Assembly: GCA_016709495.1 (NCBI GenBank)
Contig: JADJMS010000016.1
Coordinates: 1 to 64,000, forward strand
Origin: Candidatus Dechloromonas phosphorivorans
Lineage (GTDB): Bacteria; Pseudomonadota; Gammaproteobacteria; Burkholderiales; Rhodocyclaceae
DNA length: 64,000 bases
Direction of reading: 5' to 3'
The translations under genes were made by a program, and so were the position numbers. The notes under the pieces are model-generated. The model searched no databases, was not told the origin of the DNA, and saw nothing but the letters and a program-made list of their open reading frames with translations. Below are positions 17,401 to 28,294 of the stretch, one piece after another (position 1 is the first letter of the stretch; each line of letters opens with the position of its first letter).

Positions 17401-18662
17401 TGGTGCGCGGAATCATCCAGATGGATCACATCATCCTGTTCTTGCTGGTTGAGCAGATGGCGTTTGCGGATCATGTACATCAAGCTGCTGACAAATAGAC
17501 CGACCAGGGTGACGCCGATGTAAATCGACATATCCATCTTGATCATCAGGTAGTAAATACCCGTCATCATCAAGATTGAAAGATTTTCATTGAAATTCTG
17601 AACAGCAATCGAGTGGCCGGCACCCATCAAAATATGTCCGCGGTGCTGGAGCAGGGCGTTCATCGGCACGACGAAAAATCCTGAAAGACCGCCAATCAGG
17701 ATGAGCAACGGAACTGCCATCCAGATTTCGTGCACAAAATTCATCACCAGAACAATCAACCCCATCGCAATGCCCAGGGGAATAACCTTGACCGATTTGC
17801 GCAAGGTAATGTACTTGGCAGCGGCTACCGCGCCCAAGGCAACGCCAACAGCAACGACGCCTTGCAGCATCGAGGCTTTGGATAGATCGAGGTTGAGTGC
17901 CACCTCGGACCATTTGATGACGATAAACTGCAGTGTCGCCCCTGCACCCCAGAACAGAGTTGTGACGGCTAGCGAAATCTGGCCCAGCTTGTCACGCCAA
18001 AGCAGGGCCAGGCAATGATTGAATTCGTGAATCAGGAAGAACGGATTGGATTTCAGCTGTTTGTGATCAACCCCGGTATCAGGCACATAGAGATTAAATA
18101 ACGCAGCAATGATGTAAAAAACGGCAACCACTGTAAGTGCCATTTCGCCAACCGTGTCGACGCCAGTATCCATCAGCGGAAAATCGAAGGCCAGCAAGGA
18201 TTGAGAAACATCGGGCCGGATCAGCATGCCGCCAATTACCACACCCAGAATAATTGCACCGACTGTCAGCCCTTCAATCCAGCCATTGGCAACTACCAGC
18301 AGGCGATGCGGCAGGTATTCGGTCAGGATGCCGTACTTGGCCGGTGAATAGGCCGCTGCCCCCAAGCCAACCACGGCGTAGGCGATCAAAGGGTGAACAC
18401 CAAAAAACATGATGCTGCAACCGACTATCTTGATCGTGTTGCTGATGAACATGACCCGCCACTTGGGCATCGAGTCAGCAAAGGCGCCGACGAAGGCGGC
18501 CAACAACACATAGGAAAGTGTAAAGAAAGTTTTGAGCAACGGCTCGTACTCCGTCGGCGCATGCATTTCGCGGAGGGCGGCGATCGCTGCAATCAGGAGA
18601 GCGTTGTCGGCCAGCGCAGAAAAAAACTGTGCTGCCATGATTATGTAGAAGCCGAATGGCAC
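17397..18662 (-). CDS. lplT: Lysophospholipid transporter (MFS)
   Basis: A 421-residue major-facilitator protein with about 12 hydrophobic segments. LplT flips lysophospholipids from the outer to the inner leaflet of the inner membrane for re-acylation. The N-terminus (FYIIMAAQFFSALADNALLI) and AYSPAKYGILTEYLPHRLLV match LplT. No acyltransferase partner (aas) is adjacent. Its neighbours, a LysR regulator and alr, sit divergently after a 176-base region, an arrangement I associate with betaproteobacteria. Confidence 0.85.
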   Translation of the reverse strand: MPFGFYIIMAAQFFSALADNALLIAAIAALREMHAPTEYEPLLKTFFTLSYVLLAAFVGAFADSMPKWRVMFISNTIKIVGCSIMFFGVHPLIAYAVVGLGAAAYSPAKYGILTEYLPHRLLVVANGWIEGLTVGAIILGVVIGGMLIRPDVSQSLLAFDFPLMDTGVDTVGEMALTVVAVFYIIAALFNLYVPDTGVDHKQLKSNPFFLIHEFNHCLALLWRDKLGQISLAVTTLFWGAGATLQFIVIKWSEVALNLDLSKASMLQGVVAVGVALGAVAAAKYITLRKSVKVIPLGIAMGLIVLVMNFVHEIWMAVPLLILIGGLSGFFVVPMNALLQHRGHILMGAGHSIAVQNFNENLSILMMTGIYYLMIKMDMSIYIGVTLVGLFVSSLMYMIRKRHLLNQQEQDDVIHLDDSAHH

Positions 18663-18838
18663 TTGGGCTCTTGTCTCGTTATAACTTTGGGCGACTTTAT
18701 ACCACGGATTATGGCTAAAGCAGGGATGTCACATTTCGTATAAAGTAACGCCAATGTTTTAACTGATATTTTTTATGACAAGGGCGAAATTGGGTTTGAT
18801 ACCCATAATCAAGTTATTTTTGCGCCCAGGAGAAACAA

Positions 18839-19741
18839 ATGGCTGATCGGCGTCTGCAGGTCTTCATGGCCGTAGCCAAACACCTCAATTTCACTCGCGC
18901 TGCCGATGAATTATTCATGTCGCAGCCAGCGGTAACCTTTCAAATAAAACAGCTGGAAGAGCTTTATAGCACGCGCCTGTTTGAACGCCGGCATGGCAAT
19001 GTATCGCTGACACCAGCTGGTGAATTGGTACTTTCCTATGCTGAAAAAATCATGGCCCTTTCCGATGAAATGGAAAGCCGCCTGGCGGAAATGAGTGGCG
19101 AAATGCGTGGCCCCTTGCTCATTGGGGCCAGTTCATCCATTGCTGTAAGCCTGTTGCCGCATTTGTTGAGCGAATTCAACGCAATCTATCCTCAGGTCAG
19201 AGCTTGTCTGATTGTTGCCAATTCCGAGAATATCGAGCGCCGTATTGCCGAGCACACGCTTGATCTTGGGTTGATAGAGGCACCATCCAAATTGACCGGG
19301 GTGGCCAGTGAAAATTGCGGAACTGATGAACTTGTCGTGATTTGCGCACCGGATTATCCACTGGCCGGCAGCGCCAGCATCACGCCGAAAGCGCTGGTCG
19401 ACTATGAATACATTTCGCGTGAACCAGGCTCCGGGACGCGGGAGGTGACGGAAACCTATTTCCGTAAAAACAAGATTGAGCCGGAATTGCTCAAACTCCA
19501 GATGGAACTCGGCAGCCCCGAAGCGGTGAAGTCGGTCGTCAAACTGGGACTTGGTTTCGCGATTGTTTCCCGCCTGGTGGTTGAACCGGAGATGGAGAAT
19601 GCATCATTGCTGGTCATCCCGCTCAAACCTGCGTTAAAACGCAGTCTTAACCTGATTTATCCGCAGGACAGGTTTCGTTCGCGACTGGCGAGCACATTTA
19701 TTGATTTTTCCAAAAACAAACTTCGGGAACTCGTAGCATGA
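18839..19741 (+). CDS. LysR-family transcriptional regulator
   Basis: A 300-residue LTTR. The N-terminal winged helix reads LQVFMAVAKHLNFTRAADEL, then SQPAVTFQIKQLEE; the effector domain includes LLIGASSSIAVSLLPHLL and SREPGSGTREVTE, a phrase seen in CysB/CysL-like members. Good Shine-Dalgarno AGGAG ahead of ATG 18839. The stop overlaps the alr start (ATGA). The effector is not recognisable; the divergent lplT and coupled alr are candidate targets. Confidence 0.88.
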   Translation: MADRRLQVFMAVAKHLNFTRAADELFMSQPAVTFQIKQLEELYSTRLFERRHGNVSLTPAGELVLSYAEKIMALSDEMESRLAEMSGEMRGPLLIGASSSIAVSLLPHLLSEFNAIYPQVRACLIVANSENIERRIAEHTLDLGLIEAPSKLTGVASENCGTDELVVICAPDYPLAGSASITPKALVDYEYISREPGSGTREVTETYFRKNKIEPELLKLQMELGSPEAVKSVVKLGLGFAIVSRLVVEPEMENASLLVIPLKPALKRSLNLIYPQDRFRSRLASTFIDFSKNKLRELVA

Positions 19742-20832
19742 AGACATCGCGCCCAATCCGCGCTCGTATTTCGCCTGCGGCATTGCTGCACAATTATCGC
19801 CTGGCCAAACAACATGCGCCGCAGGCCAAGGCATGGGCAGTCGTCAAGGCGGATGCTTATGGTCACGGCCTATGGCGGGCAGTTCAGACGCTGCGTAATG
19901 AGGCCGATGGTTTTGCCTTGCTCGAAACCGAAAACGGCATTGGCTTGCGTGAAGCTGGGGTAACCCAACCTATCCTTTTGCTCGAAGGTATCTTTAGCTC
20001 ACGTGACGCGCGGGCTGTTGTTGAATATGGTCTGACGACTGTCATTCATTGTACCGAGCAACTCAAATTACTGGTCGCTGCGGTCGACTGCGATAAACCG
20101 CTAAAAATTTATCTGAAACTGAATACTGGCATGAATCGACTGGGTTTCACTGCTGAAGAATTGCCTTCCGTCCTTGAAACACTACGCCAATTGCCGCAAG
20201 TCGAACTGACCCTGATGACACATTTTGCCGAGGCCGATGGTGAGCGCGGCATTGCCTGGCAACAGGAGCGCTTCAAGGCCATGTTGGGTAATTTGCAAGG
20301 GCAGGTGAGTCTGGCTAATTCGGCCGCCATTCTGCGTTATCCGGCGAGTCATGCGGATTGGGTACGCCCTGGCATCATGCTTTACGGCGCCAGTCCTTTT
20401 GCCGAGCAATCAGCCCGTTCGCTAGGCTTGCAGCCGGTGATGGCCCTGGAGAGTGCGATTATCGGGGTGCAAACCCTGGCCAAGGGCGACCGGGTTGGCT
20501 ATGGCGGCACCTTCACAGCAGAACGTCCGATGCGCATCGGCATTGTCGCCTGTGGTTACGCCGACGGATATCCACGCCACGCCCCCAGCGCTACGCCGAT
20601 TGCCGTCATGGGGCAGCGTACGACGACGGTCGGCCGGGTGTCGATGGATATGCTGGCCTGTGATCTGACGTATATCCCGGAAGCTGGTATTGGCTCACCG
20701 GTAACGCTCTGGGGGCAGGGTATTGCAGGCGAAGTGCCAGCAGATGAGGTAGCCAGAGCTGCCGGCACGATTGCCTACGAACTGTTCTGCGCGCTGGCGG
20801 CGCGTGTGACGTTAGAGCTCGTCACCGCCTGA
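19738..20832 (+). CDS. alr: Alanine racemase
   Basis: PLP enzyme interconverting L- and D-alanine for peptidoglycan. Cofactor lysine in AVVKADAYGHG (about residue 39), the catalytic-Tyr region GYGGTFTAERP (about 260), and substrate-pocket sequences LNTGMNRLGF and VRPGIMLYGASP are present. Length 364 is normal. It follows the LysR gene with a four-base overlap and precedes radA by 21 bases. Confidence 0.95.
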   Translation: MKTSRPIRARISPAALLHNYRLAKQHAPQAKAWAVVKADAYGHGLWRAVQTLRNEADGFALLETENGIGLREAGVTQPILLLEGIFSSRDARAVVEYGLTTVIHCTEQLKLLVAAVDCDKPLKIYLKLNTGMNRLGFTAEELPSVLETLRQLPQVELTLMTHFAEADGERGIAWQQERFKAMLGNLQGQVSLANSAAILRYPASHADWVRPGIMLYGASPFAEQSARSLGLQPVMALESAIIGVQTLAKGDRVGYGGTFTAERPMRIGIVACGYADGYPRHAPSATPIAVMGQRTTTVGRVSMDMLACDLTYIPEAGIGSPVTLWGQGIAGEVPADEVARAAGTIAYELFCALAARVTLELVTA

Positions 20833-20853
20833 TTGTTGTATCCTCGCTTCCTT

Positions 20854-22212
20854 ATGGCTAAAAGCAAGTCGATTTACAGCTGCACAGAGTGCGGCGCAAA
20901 CAGTCCCAAGTGGCAAGGGCAGTGTCCGGGTTGTGATGCGTGGAACACGCTCGTTGAAACAATTGCGGAAAAAACCAGTGGCCATCGCTTCGAAGCTTTG
21001 GCACCAACAGCCAAACTACAAAATCTTTCGGAAATTGAAGCACGCGAAACCGAGCGCATTGCGACCGGTATTGGCGAATTCGACCGTGCCCTGGGTGGTG
21101 GGCTGGTTCCCGGTGGGGTGGTGTTGATTGGTGGCGACCCGGGCATCGGTAAGAGCACCTTGCTGCTGCAAGCCCTGTCGCTGCTCTCCATCGGTCAGAA
21201 AGTGCTCTATATCAGTGGTGAAGAGTCGGGCGAGCAGGTTGCCCTGCGCGCCCGCAGGTTGAGTCTCGATACCCGCCGCCTGCAATTGATGGCCGAGATC
21301 AATCTCGAGCGCATTCTGTCCACCCTTCAGGTCGAAAAACCGCAGGTTGCGGTGATCGATTCAATACAAACCTTGTGGTCGGATCAACTTTCCAGCGCGC
21401 CGGGTTCAGTGGCGCAGGTTCGCGAGTGTGCGGCGCAACTGACCCGCTTGGCCAAGCAAGCAGGCATTACGGTGATTCTGGTCGGCCATGTCACCAAGGA
21501 AGGCACGCTGGCCGGGCCGCGCGTGCTGGAACATATTGTCGATACGGTTTTGTATTTCGAGGGTGACACGCATTCGGCGTTCCGGCTGATCCGCGCGGTT
21601 AAGAACCGTTTTGGCGCAGTGAACGAAATCGGTGTTTTCGCCATGACGGAGACCGGATTGAAAGGTGTCAGCAATCCCTCGGCGCTCTTTTTGTCGCAGC
21701 ACGGTCAGGATGTTGCTGGTTCCTGTGTGATGGTAACGCAGGAGGGTACGCGCCCATTATTGGTTGAAATTCAGGCGCTGGTTGATACGGCACACGGCAA
21801 CCCGCGTCGTCTGACTGTTGGCCTGGATGCGCAACGCCTCGCCATGTTGCTGGCTGTTTTACATCGCCATGCAGGCATCGTCTGCTTCGATCAGGATGTT
21901 TTTGTGAATGCCGTCGGTGGCGTTAAAATTACCGAACCGGCAGCCGATCTAGCTGTTCTTTTGTCCATTACATCATCGTTAAAAAACAAAGCATTGCCAT
22001 CGAAACTTATAGTGTTTGGTGAGGTTGGTTTGGCGGGTGAAATTCGTCCGGCGCCACGTGGTCAGGAGCGTTTGAAAGAGGCTGCCAAGCTGGGTTTTAC
22101 GCGGGCACTTATTCCAGAAGCCAATCGCCCCAAACATGCCATTCCCGGTATGGAAGTCATTGCCGTCAAACGGGTTGAAGAGGCGGTTTCACGTCTGCGG
22201 GAGCTGGCTTAA
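20854..22212 (+). CDS. radA: DNA repair protein RadA
   Basis: A RecA-like, Lon-fold helicase that helps branch migration in recombination. Seen: C4 zinc finger CTECGANSPKWQGQCPGC, Walker A GGDPGIGKST, the RadA signature KNRFGAVNEIG, and a C-terminal Lon-like domain (GEVGLAGEIRPAPRGQERLK). I start at ATG 20854 (MAKSKSIYSCTEC), seven codons inside a possible TTG start. 452 residues, as expected. Confidence 0.95.
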   Translation: MAKSKSIYSCTECGANSPKWQGQCPGCDAWNTLVETIAEKTSGHRFEALAPTAKLQNLSEIEARETERIATGIGEFDRALGGGLVPGGVVLIGGDPGIGKSTLLLQALSLLSIGQKVLYISGEESGEQVALRARRLSLDTRRLQLMAEINLERILSTLQVEKPQVAVIDSIQTLWSDQLSSAPGSVAQVRECAAQLTRLAKQAGITVILVGHVTKEGTLAGPRVLEHIVDTVLYFEGDTHSAFRLIRAVKNRFGAVNEIGVFAMTETGLKGVSNPSALFLSQHGQDVAGSCVMVTQEGTRPLLVEIQALVDTAHGNPRRLTVGLDAQRLAMLLAVLHRHAGIVCFDQDVFVNAVGGVKITEPAADLAVLLSITSSLKNKALPSKLIVFGEVGLAGEIRPAPRGQERLKEAAKLGFTRALIPEANRPKHAIPGMEVIAVKRVEEAVSRLRELA

Positions 22213-22214
22213 AG

Positions 22215-24300
22215 TTGTTTAATCTTTCCCGCTACTTCTCGACCCTGAGCTTTATCCTGATAGTGCTCGCCGCCGGCTTGCTGGGGCCGCTTTATCGCCA
22301 TATTTCAATCCAGCAGATGACGACCTTGGCTGAAGATCGCAATGTGGCGATGGCTCGAGTTTTCGAGAATTCATCCGGGCAGGTATTGATATCGCTACTT
22401 GCCAATTCGGCCGGGCGTGATGCCGAGTCATTGCGAGCGGCAGTCAGCGCACAAGAATTGCGAGCTAAAACGGTTGCTCTGATGCAAGGTACTGCAGTCA
22501 TCAAGATCAAGGTTTATAACCGGCTTGGCGTTACCGTTTTCTCTACTGATACCAGTCAAATTGGCGAAAACAAGCTCGGCAACGAGGGGTTCAAAGGGGC
22601 AATTGGCGGAGTCGTAACCAGTAATCTGACGCACCGTGACAGCATTGACACCTTTGAGGGAACCCATGTCGAGCTCGATGTGCTGTCCAGCTACATTCCC
22701 ATTACAGGGGAAGGCAAGGCAGTCGAAGGTGTTTTTGAGCTGTACCAGGATGTTTCTCCCTTCATGGCTTCGTTGAATCGGGCCTTGTGGTGGATAACGG
22801 CGGGGCTGATTTCAGTCCTCGCCGGACTATATTTGATGCAATATTTACTGGTCCGACGCGCCCAGGGCATTCTTCGTGAGCAGGAAGGCAAGATCAAGGC
22901 GGCGCGGGATACTCTGGAGATTCAGGTTGCAGCCCGTACCGAAGAACTCAAGCGCGCCAATCGCCAGCTTGAGGGCGAGGTGGGTGAGCGTCGGCAGGCC
23001 GAAAGCCGGCTCAATTATCTGGCCTACCATGATCCCTTGACCGGCCTGAGCAATCGTCGGCGGTTCATTGAGCGCATGGAAGAAAGCATTGGAGAGGCGA
23101 GTAAGCGCCAGCAGCGTCTGGCTGTTCTGTTCATTGATCTTGACCAATTCAAACAAGTCAACGATTCCCTGGGCCACACCATCGGTGATGAACTCCTGAT
23201 TGCGGTCGCGGCACGATTGTCTGAACATGTGCGACTGATCGACATGCTGTCACGTCTGGGTGGCGATGAGTTTATCTGCTTGATGGAGGCGGCTGGTACT
23301 GATGATGAAGTAGCCAATCTGGCCGAAGAAATCGTTGCTGCCTTCGACGAGCCATTTCGTCTTGGCAAGCACGAACTGTTTTTGTCCACTTCGGTCGGTA
23401 TCAGTCTTTTCCCGGCAGATGGCCTGACGGTGGTTGATTTGATGCGCAATGCCGATTCGGCAATGTATCGCGCCAAAGCGATTGGTCGAGGGCGTTATCA
23501 TTTCTACACACCGGAAATGACCAGCGAGGCACAGGAAAAAATCCGCATGGAAAACCTGCTGCGCCGTGCGCTGGAGAATGGCGAATTGTCAGTGCATCTG
23601 CAGCCACAGGTTGCGGGACAAAGTGGCAAACTGGTCGGTGCTGAAGCATTGGTCCGCTGGTTTAGTCCAGAGTTGGGGAATGTTCCGCCGAATAGCTTCA
23701 TTCCGCTGGCCGAGGAATCCGGAATCATTATCAAGCTGGGTAACTGGGTGCTACGCGAAGCTTGTCGACAGGTCATGCAGTGGCGGCTCAGTGGCTTTGA
23801 TTTGCCACAGCTGTCGGTCAATCTGTCGGTAAAACAACTGGAACGCCCGGAGTTTATAGATACGCTTGACGATATTCTTTGTGAAACAAGGGATGGACCC
23901 GGCTTTCCTCAAACTTGAAATAACCGAATCGGTGGTCATGGCCGTCGGCAATGCCTTTAATCTGCTTGATCGCCTGCGCAATATGGGAATTACCTTGTCG
24001 CTGGACGATTTTGGTACGGGTTATTCATCTCTCAGTTATTTGAAGATGCTGCCCGTCCAGCAATTGAAAATCGACCAATCATTTGTTTCAGGGATCGGGA
24101 AAAACCAGGGTGACGAGGCGATTATTCGCAGTGTCATGGCGCTGGCGCAAAGCCTGGATTTTGAAGTCGTCGCTGAAGGGGTAGAGACCGAAGAGCAGGC
24201 CGCATTTCTCCGCCACTTGGGTTGCCAGAAGCTACAAGGCTATTTGCACGGACGTGCCGTGGCGCCTGCGGAATTTCGCGCTCGCTGGTCGATTCGCTGA
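22215..24300 (+). CDS. Membrane-bound GGDEF-EAL c-di-GMP protein (one-base insertion near 23887)
   Basis: About 694 residues. TM1 (about 8-28), a periplasmic sensory domain of about 165 residues, TM2 (about 195-215), a coiled coil, GGDEF with intact GGDEF at about 349-353, then EAL with AEALVRW (E about 477), VNLSVKQLE, LEITESVVM and [20 protein letters not shown]. Both domains look catalytically complete, unlike the other two GGDEF-EAL proteins here. An extra base near 23885-23889 splits it; the expected phrase is DILCETGMDPAFLKLEITES. The start is probably TTG 22215, two bases after radA. The TGA overlaps the permease start. Confidence 0.88.
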
Positions 24301-26785
24301 TGTGGCGCCTTGCCTGGCGAATGTTGGGCAGGGAACTGCGCTCGGGTGAATTGCGACTCTTGTTTATGGCTTTGGTCGTTGCCGTAGCGGCGGTCACGGC
24401 GGTTGGCTTCTTTGCTGACCGTGTCCGCCTGGCACTAGAGCTTCAGGCACAACAACTGATGGGCGGCGATCTGGTGTTGACTGCCGATCACCTGGTCACC
24501 AGAGATTACGCAGGAAGCGGCAAAGCGTGGATTACAACTGGCCGAAACACTGAGCTTTCCCAGTATGGTCATGGGGCGCAGCGCAGCCGCAACTGGTCGA
24601 CATCAAGGCGGTTAGCAGCGCATATCCATTGCGCGGCAAGCTATCTGCCGCGCTGCAAGCCAACGAAACGGGACAGCCAGTCAATGCCGGCCCGCAACCC
24701 GGCAGTGTCTGGCTTGATGAACGACTCTCCGGGGCATTGCAGATTGTGCCGGGCGGACGGGTTGGAATTGGTGAGATAACCTTGCCGGTTTCGGCCATTT
24801 TGACGCTGGAACCGGATCGCGGCATCAATTTTTTCGCTCTCGCGCCGCGCTTGATGATGCACCTCGACGATATTCCCGGCAGTGGACTGGTACAGGCTGG
24901 CTCGCGCGTTACCTATCGCCTCCTGCTGGCTGGCGAGGCCGATGAAATCAAAGGTTTCCGCAATTGGGTGAATGGTCGCCTGGAGCGGGGCGAACGACTT
25001 GAAGACCCGAGCAATGCACGACCGGAAATTCGCAATGCACTGGATCGCGCGCAGCATTTTTTAGGCCTTGCTACGCTGTTGACCGTAATCCTTTCGGCGG
25101 TTGCAGCTGCTTTGGCTGCACGCCGCTACATGCAACGTCATCTTGATGCCTGTGCGGTCATGCGCTGCTTCGGGCTGACCCAGGGCGGCTTGGTGCGCTT
25201 GCATGCGGCACAGTTTATTTGCCTGGGTATTTTGTCGGCAATGCTGGGTTGCCTGGTCGGGTTTGCTGCACATTTTGTGCTGATAAGTTGGTTGGCTAAA
25301 TTGCTCGCGCTACAGTTGCCGATGCCCGGTTGGTTGCCTTTGGGGCAGGGCGCTATTGTCGCCTTCGTGTTGCTTTTCGGTTTTGCTTTTCCGCCCTTGT
25401 TGCAATTGAGGAAGGTTCCGACGCTGCGCGTATTGCGCCGGGAACTTGGTGCACCGCAAGCCTCCTTACTGGGCGGCTATTTTATTGGCATGCTCATGCT
25501 GGGTGGCCTGGTTATATCGGTGGCTGGCGATTGGCGACTCGGTGGCATGGCAGCAGCAGGTTTTAGCTTGGCCGCACTGGTCTTTTGGGCGCTGGCGCGG
25601 CTTGCCGTGAGCACGGCTGCGAGGATCAGGCAATTGGGCGGCTTTGGCTGGCGGCAGGGGCTAGCCAACCTGGGGCGCCATTCGGCTGCCAGCACATTGC
25701 AGATTGCTGCTTTGGCGATTGGTTTGATGGCCATCTTGCTAATGACTGTAACCCGTGCCGAGTTGGTCTCTGCCTGGCAGAAAGCTGCGCCAGCCGATGC
25801 GCCGAATCGTTTCATCATCAATATTCAGCCTGAACAGCGACAACCGATGGCCATGGCATTGGCTGAGGCTGGCATCACTGCTGAATTATCGCCAATGATC
25901 CGTGGCCGCTTGTTGCGCATTGGCGAGCGGACAGTCAGTACCGCTGATTATCCCGATGATGAACGTGCACAGCGCCTGATCGATCGTGAGTTCAACCTTT
26001 CATGGCGTTCCGCCATGCCACCGGGCAACCGATTGAGCGAAGGCGCCTGGTTCAAACCCGATGATGCGGGGCACGGGTTGGCTTCCGTTGAGGAGGGTCT
26101 TGCCAAAACATTGGGAATCAAGCTGGGTGATGCGCTGACTTTCACCATTTCCGGTAAGGAAACACAGGTGCAGGTCAGCAGTTTGCGCAAGCTGGACTGG
26201 GATTCGATGCGCGTCAATTTCTTCGTCTTGATGCCACCGGGCGTGATCGACGATGCACCGGCCAGCTACATCACCAGCTTCCATTTGCCAGCCGACAAAG
26301 CCGAGCTGGGCCGCGATCTGGTTGCGCGCTTTCCCAACGTGACATTGATTGATGTCGACATGGTACTGAAGCAGATCCAGGCTGTGATGGAGCAAGTTTC
26401 GAGCGCTGTTCTGTTCATTTTTGTATTTACCCTTCTGGCAGGTGGTGTGGTGCTTTATTCAGCCCTGATGACGGCATTTGATGAGCGCCGTTATGAGTTA
26501 TCTGTCATGCGTGCCCTGGGTGCGCAACGCCGACAATTGCGCCAGTCTTTGCTTACCGAACTCCTTGTGGTTGGGGCCATTGCCGGACTGATTGCAGCCT
26601 TTGGTGCCAGTGCGCTTGGGCAACTACTGGCGCGCCAGATATTTCAGATGGAACTGCCGCTTAACCTCTGGCTACCGCTGCAGGCAGCGATTGTCGGCGC
26701 GGGACTGGCGGTCAGTGTTGGCTGGCTGGCAATACGACAACTATTGCGCGCTCAACCCTTGCTTGCCTTGCGGGCCGGTGCTTGA
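24300..26785 (+). CDS. FtsX/MacB-type ABC transporter permease, YbbP-like (two indels)
   Basis: A large permease (about 828 residues) of the lipoprotein/lysophospholipase-linked YbbP group. N-terminal TM (LFMALVVAVAAVTAVGFFAD), a periplasmic region, then FtsX domains; the C-terminal one holds ALMTAFDERRYELSVMRALG, the family hallmark. ATG 24300 overlaps the preceding TGA. The frame breaks near 24513 (GCAGGAAGC, probably GCACAGGAAGC) and near 24587; across the breaks the protein reads AETLSFPSMVMGRSAA then QLVDIKAVSSAYPLRGKL. The cognate ATPase (YbbA-like) is not in the window. Confidence 0.82.
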
Positions 26786-26791
26786 GGCAAT

Positions 26792-27190
26792 TTACAGGTC
26801 GATTTTAGTGATATTGCTGCCAGCGATGCGCTGGTAGCGAATTTGCCGGGCCATACCGAGAATCAAATTGATACCGAGACCGCCGATCTGGCCTTCTACA
26901 GGATCGGTGGCAGACATCAGGCTTAAATCAAAGGGCACTGCCTGATCACGATAAAGCAGCGTTACACCGCCGGAGCGGGGGCACATTGCGATAGTCAGCA
27001 ACTGATCGCACTCGCCACCGTAGCCATGCTTAATACTGTTGCTGACCAATTCCTCTATAACTAACAGAATGCGTGACACATCGTTTACCGAAACACCAAG
27101 TTCTTGCGCCAGCTTGACGACACTGGCGAGTACGCCCGGCAGCTCGGCGAAGCGCGCAGGAATCGAAAGTTCCGTAGAATGGGTGGGCAT
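26792..27190 (-). CDS. RsbW-like serine kinase / anti-sigma-type ATP-binding protein
   Basis: A 132-residue stand-alone HATPase_c_2 protein. N box VIEELVSNSIKHGYGG and G box GQIGGLGINLIL are clear; there is no His or sensor domain. Such proteins bind anti-sigma-factor antagonists or act as switch kinases. No antagonist partner is nearby. I start at MPTHSTELSIPARFAELPGV (ATG 27190-27188); the extension to 27328 overlaps the divergent FecR gene. The 25-base gap between the two starts implies overlapping promoters. Confidence 0.8.
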   Translation of the reverse strand: MPTHSTELSIPARFAELPGVLASVVKLAQELGVSVNDVSRILLVIEELVSNSIKHGYGGECDQLLTIAMCPRSGGVTLLYRDQAVPFDLSLMSATDPVEGQIGGLGINLILGMARQIRYQRIAGSNITKIDL

Positions 27191-27215
27191 TGCGTTGCAA
27201 TTTTGGAGAGATTTA

Positions 27216-27674
27216 ATGAGCAAAGTATATCGGACCGTACTCTGCACGGTCATTTCACTGGCCTTGGCTGGTTCTGCATGGGCGAATGAAGCAGCGGGAA
27301 CGATCAAGACCAGCAAAGGGCAAGTCAATATCGAACGGGCTGGCGAGAAAGTCCCGGCAGTGGTTGGTAGCCCGGTTTATGTCAGCGACAAGGTACGCTC
27401 CGGTGCTGATGGATCTTTTGGTGTCACGCTGAAGGACAATACGCTGCTGTCTGGCGGCCCGAATTCGTTGGTGGTCATCAACAAATTCAGCTACGACACG
27501 ACAACCAACGCAGGCGGCATGTCGATAGGCGTGCGCAAGGGAACGCTGGCTGTAGCAACCGGCAAAATCGCCAAGGCGACACCAGAGTCGATTGATTTCC
27601 TGACGCCGACCTCTGTTCTGGGTGTCCGTGGTACTGAGTTTGTCGTTGAAGTAGGAGAAGGCAGTGACGAATAA
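27216..27674 (+). CDS. FecR-domain periplasmic protein
   Basis: A 152-residue exported protein: signal peptide (VYRTVLCTVISLALAGSAWA) and a FecR-like domain with VNIERAGEKVPAVVGSPVYV, SFGVTLKDNTLLSGGPNSLV and TPTSVLGVRGTEFVVEV. Stand-alone FecR proteins are envelope scaffolds rather than sigma regulators in many bacteria. ATG 27216 has GGAGAG upstream. It overlaps the OmpA-type lipoprotein start at 27664, so both are probably co-expressed. Confidence 0.82.
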   Translation: MSKVYRTVLCTVISLALAGSAWANEAAGTIKTSKGQVNIERAGEKVPAVVGSPVYVSDKVRSGADGSFGVTLKDNTLLSGGPNSLVVINKFSYDTTTNAGGMSIGVRKGTLAVATGKIAKATPESIDFLTPTSVLGVRGTEFVVEVGEGSDE

Positions 27675-28253
27675 GCTTTCCATCTCAATGCTGATTGTTG
27701 CCTTATTGGCTGCCGGTTGCGCCAGTGAGCGTGTCATTTGCTGCCGTCGGCTGACGGGCGGCCAAGCGGTGTTGTGGTGCGTGACCAAGGCGGGGAAATT
27801 CTCCTCGATCAACCTTACGCAGCAACGGTACGGCGTTCTGGTTCGGTCAGCGGCTACCAGTCTTCCCCTGAAGAGGTGAAAGAGCGTTTTGCTGATGCCT
27901 TGGCTGCATTGCCGCCACGCGCCAACAGCTATACCGTTTATTTCCTGCCAGGTAGCAGCGATACACTGACGCCTGAATCACTGCTCGAATTCGACAAGAT
28001 CAAGGCCGATCTGGCGACACGCGCAGCTGGTGAAATCCGGGTAATCGGCCATACCGACCGGGTCGGCAGTGTACAGAGTAATGATGCCTTTTCGATCAAG
28101 CGGGCAAATGCAGTGCGCGAACTAATGGTAAATGCCGGAGTTAATCCTGCCGTGATTGAAACGGCCGGTCGCGGCGAACGCGAACCTTTGGTGCCAACCG
28201 AAGACGAAGTGGCTGAAGCCAAAAACCGTCGGGTTGAAATCAGCGTCAGATGA
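27664..28253 (+). CDS. OmpA-family peptidoglycan-binding lipoprotein (frameshift near 27738)
   Basis: GTG start, lipoprotein signal with lipobox LLAAGC (residue 19), and a C-terminal OmpA domain: VYFLPGSSDTLTPES, IRVIGHTDRVGS, KRANAVRELMVNAGVNP and AKNRRVEISVR, which bind meso-DAP in peptidoglycan. One base is missing near 27736-27742; restored, the linker reads LPSADGRPSGVVVRDQGGEI. 196 residues. With the FecR gene it forms a small envelope pair; a strong hairpin follows. Confidence 0.83.
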
Positions 28254-28262
28254 TTGAAACAA

Positions 28263-28285
28263 CCCTGCCATCTTGAATGGCAGGG
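28263..28285. terminator. Bidirectional hairpin between ompA-like and TPR genes
   Basis: CCCTGCCAT (28263-28271), loop CTTGA, ATGGCAGGG (28277-28285): a perfect 9-bp stem between the ends of two convergent genes. There is only a weak T-rich tail on either side. Confidence 0.75.
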
Positions 28286-28294
28286 TGCTTGCCT

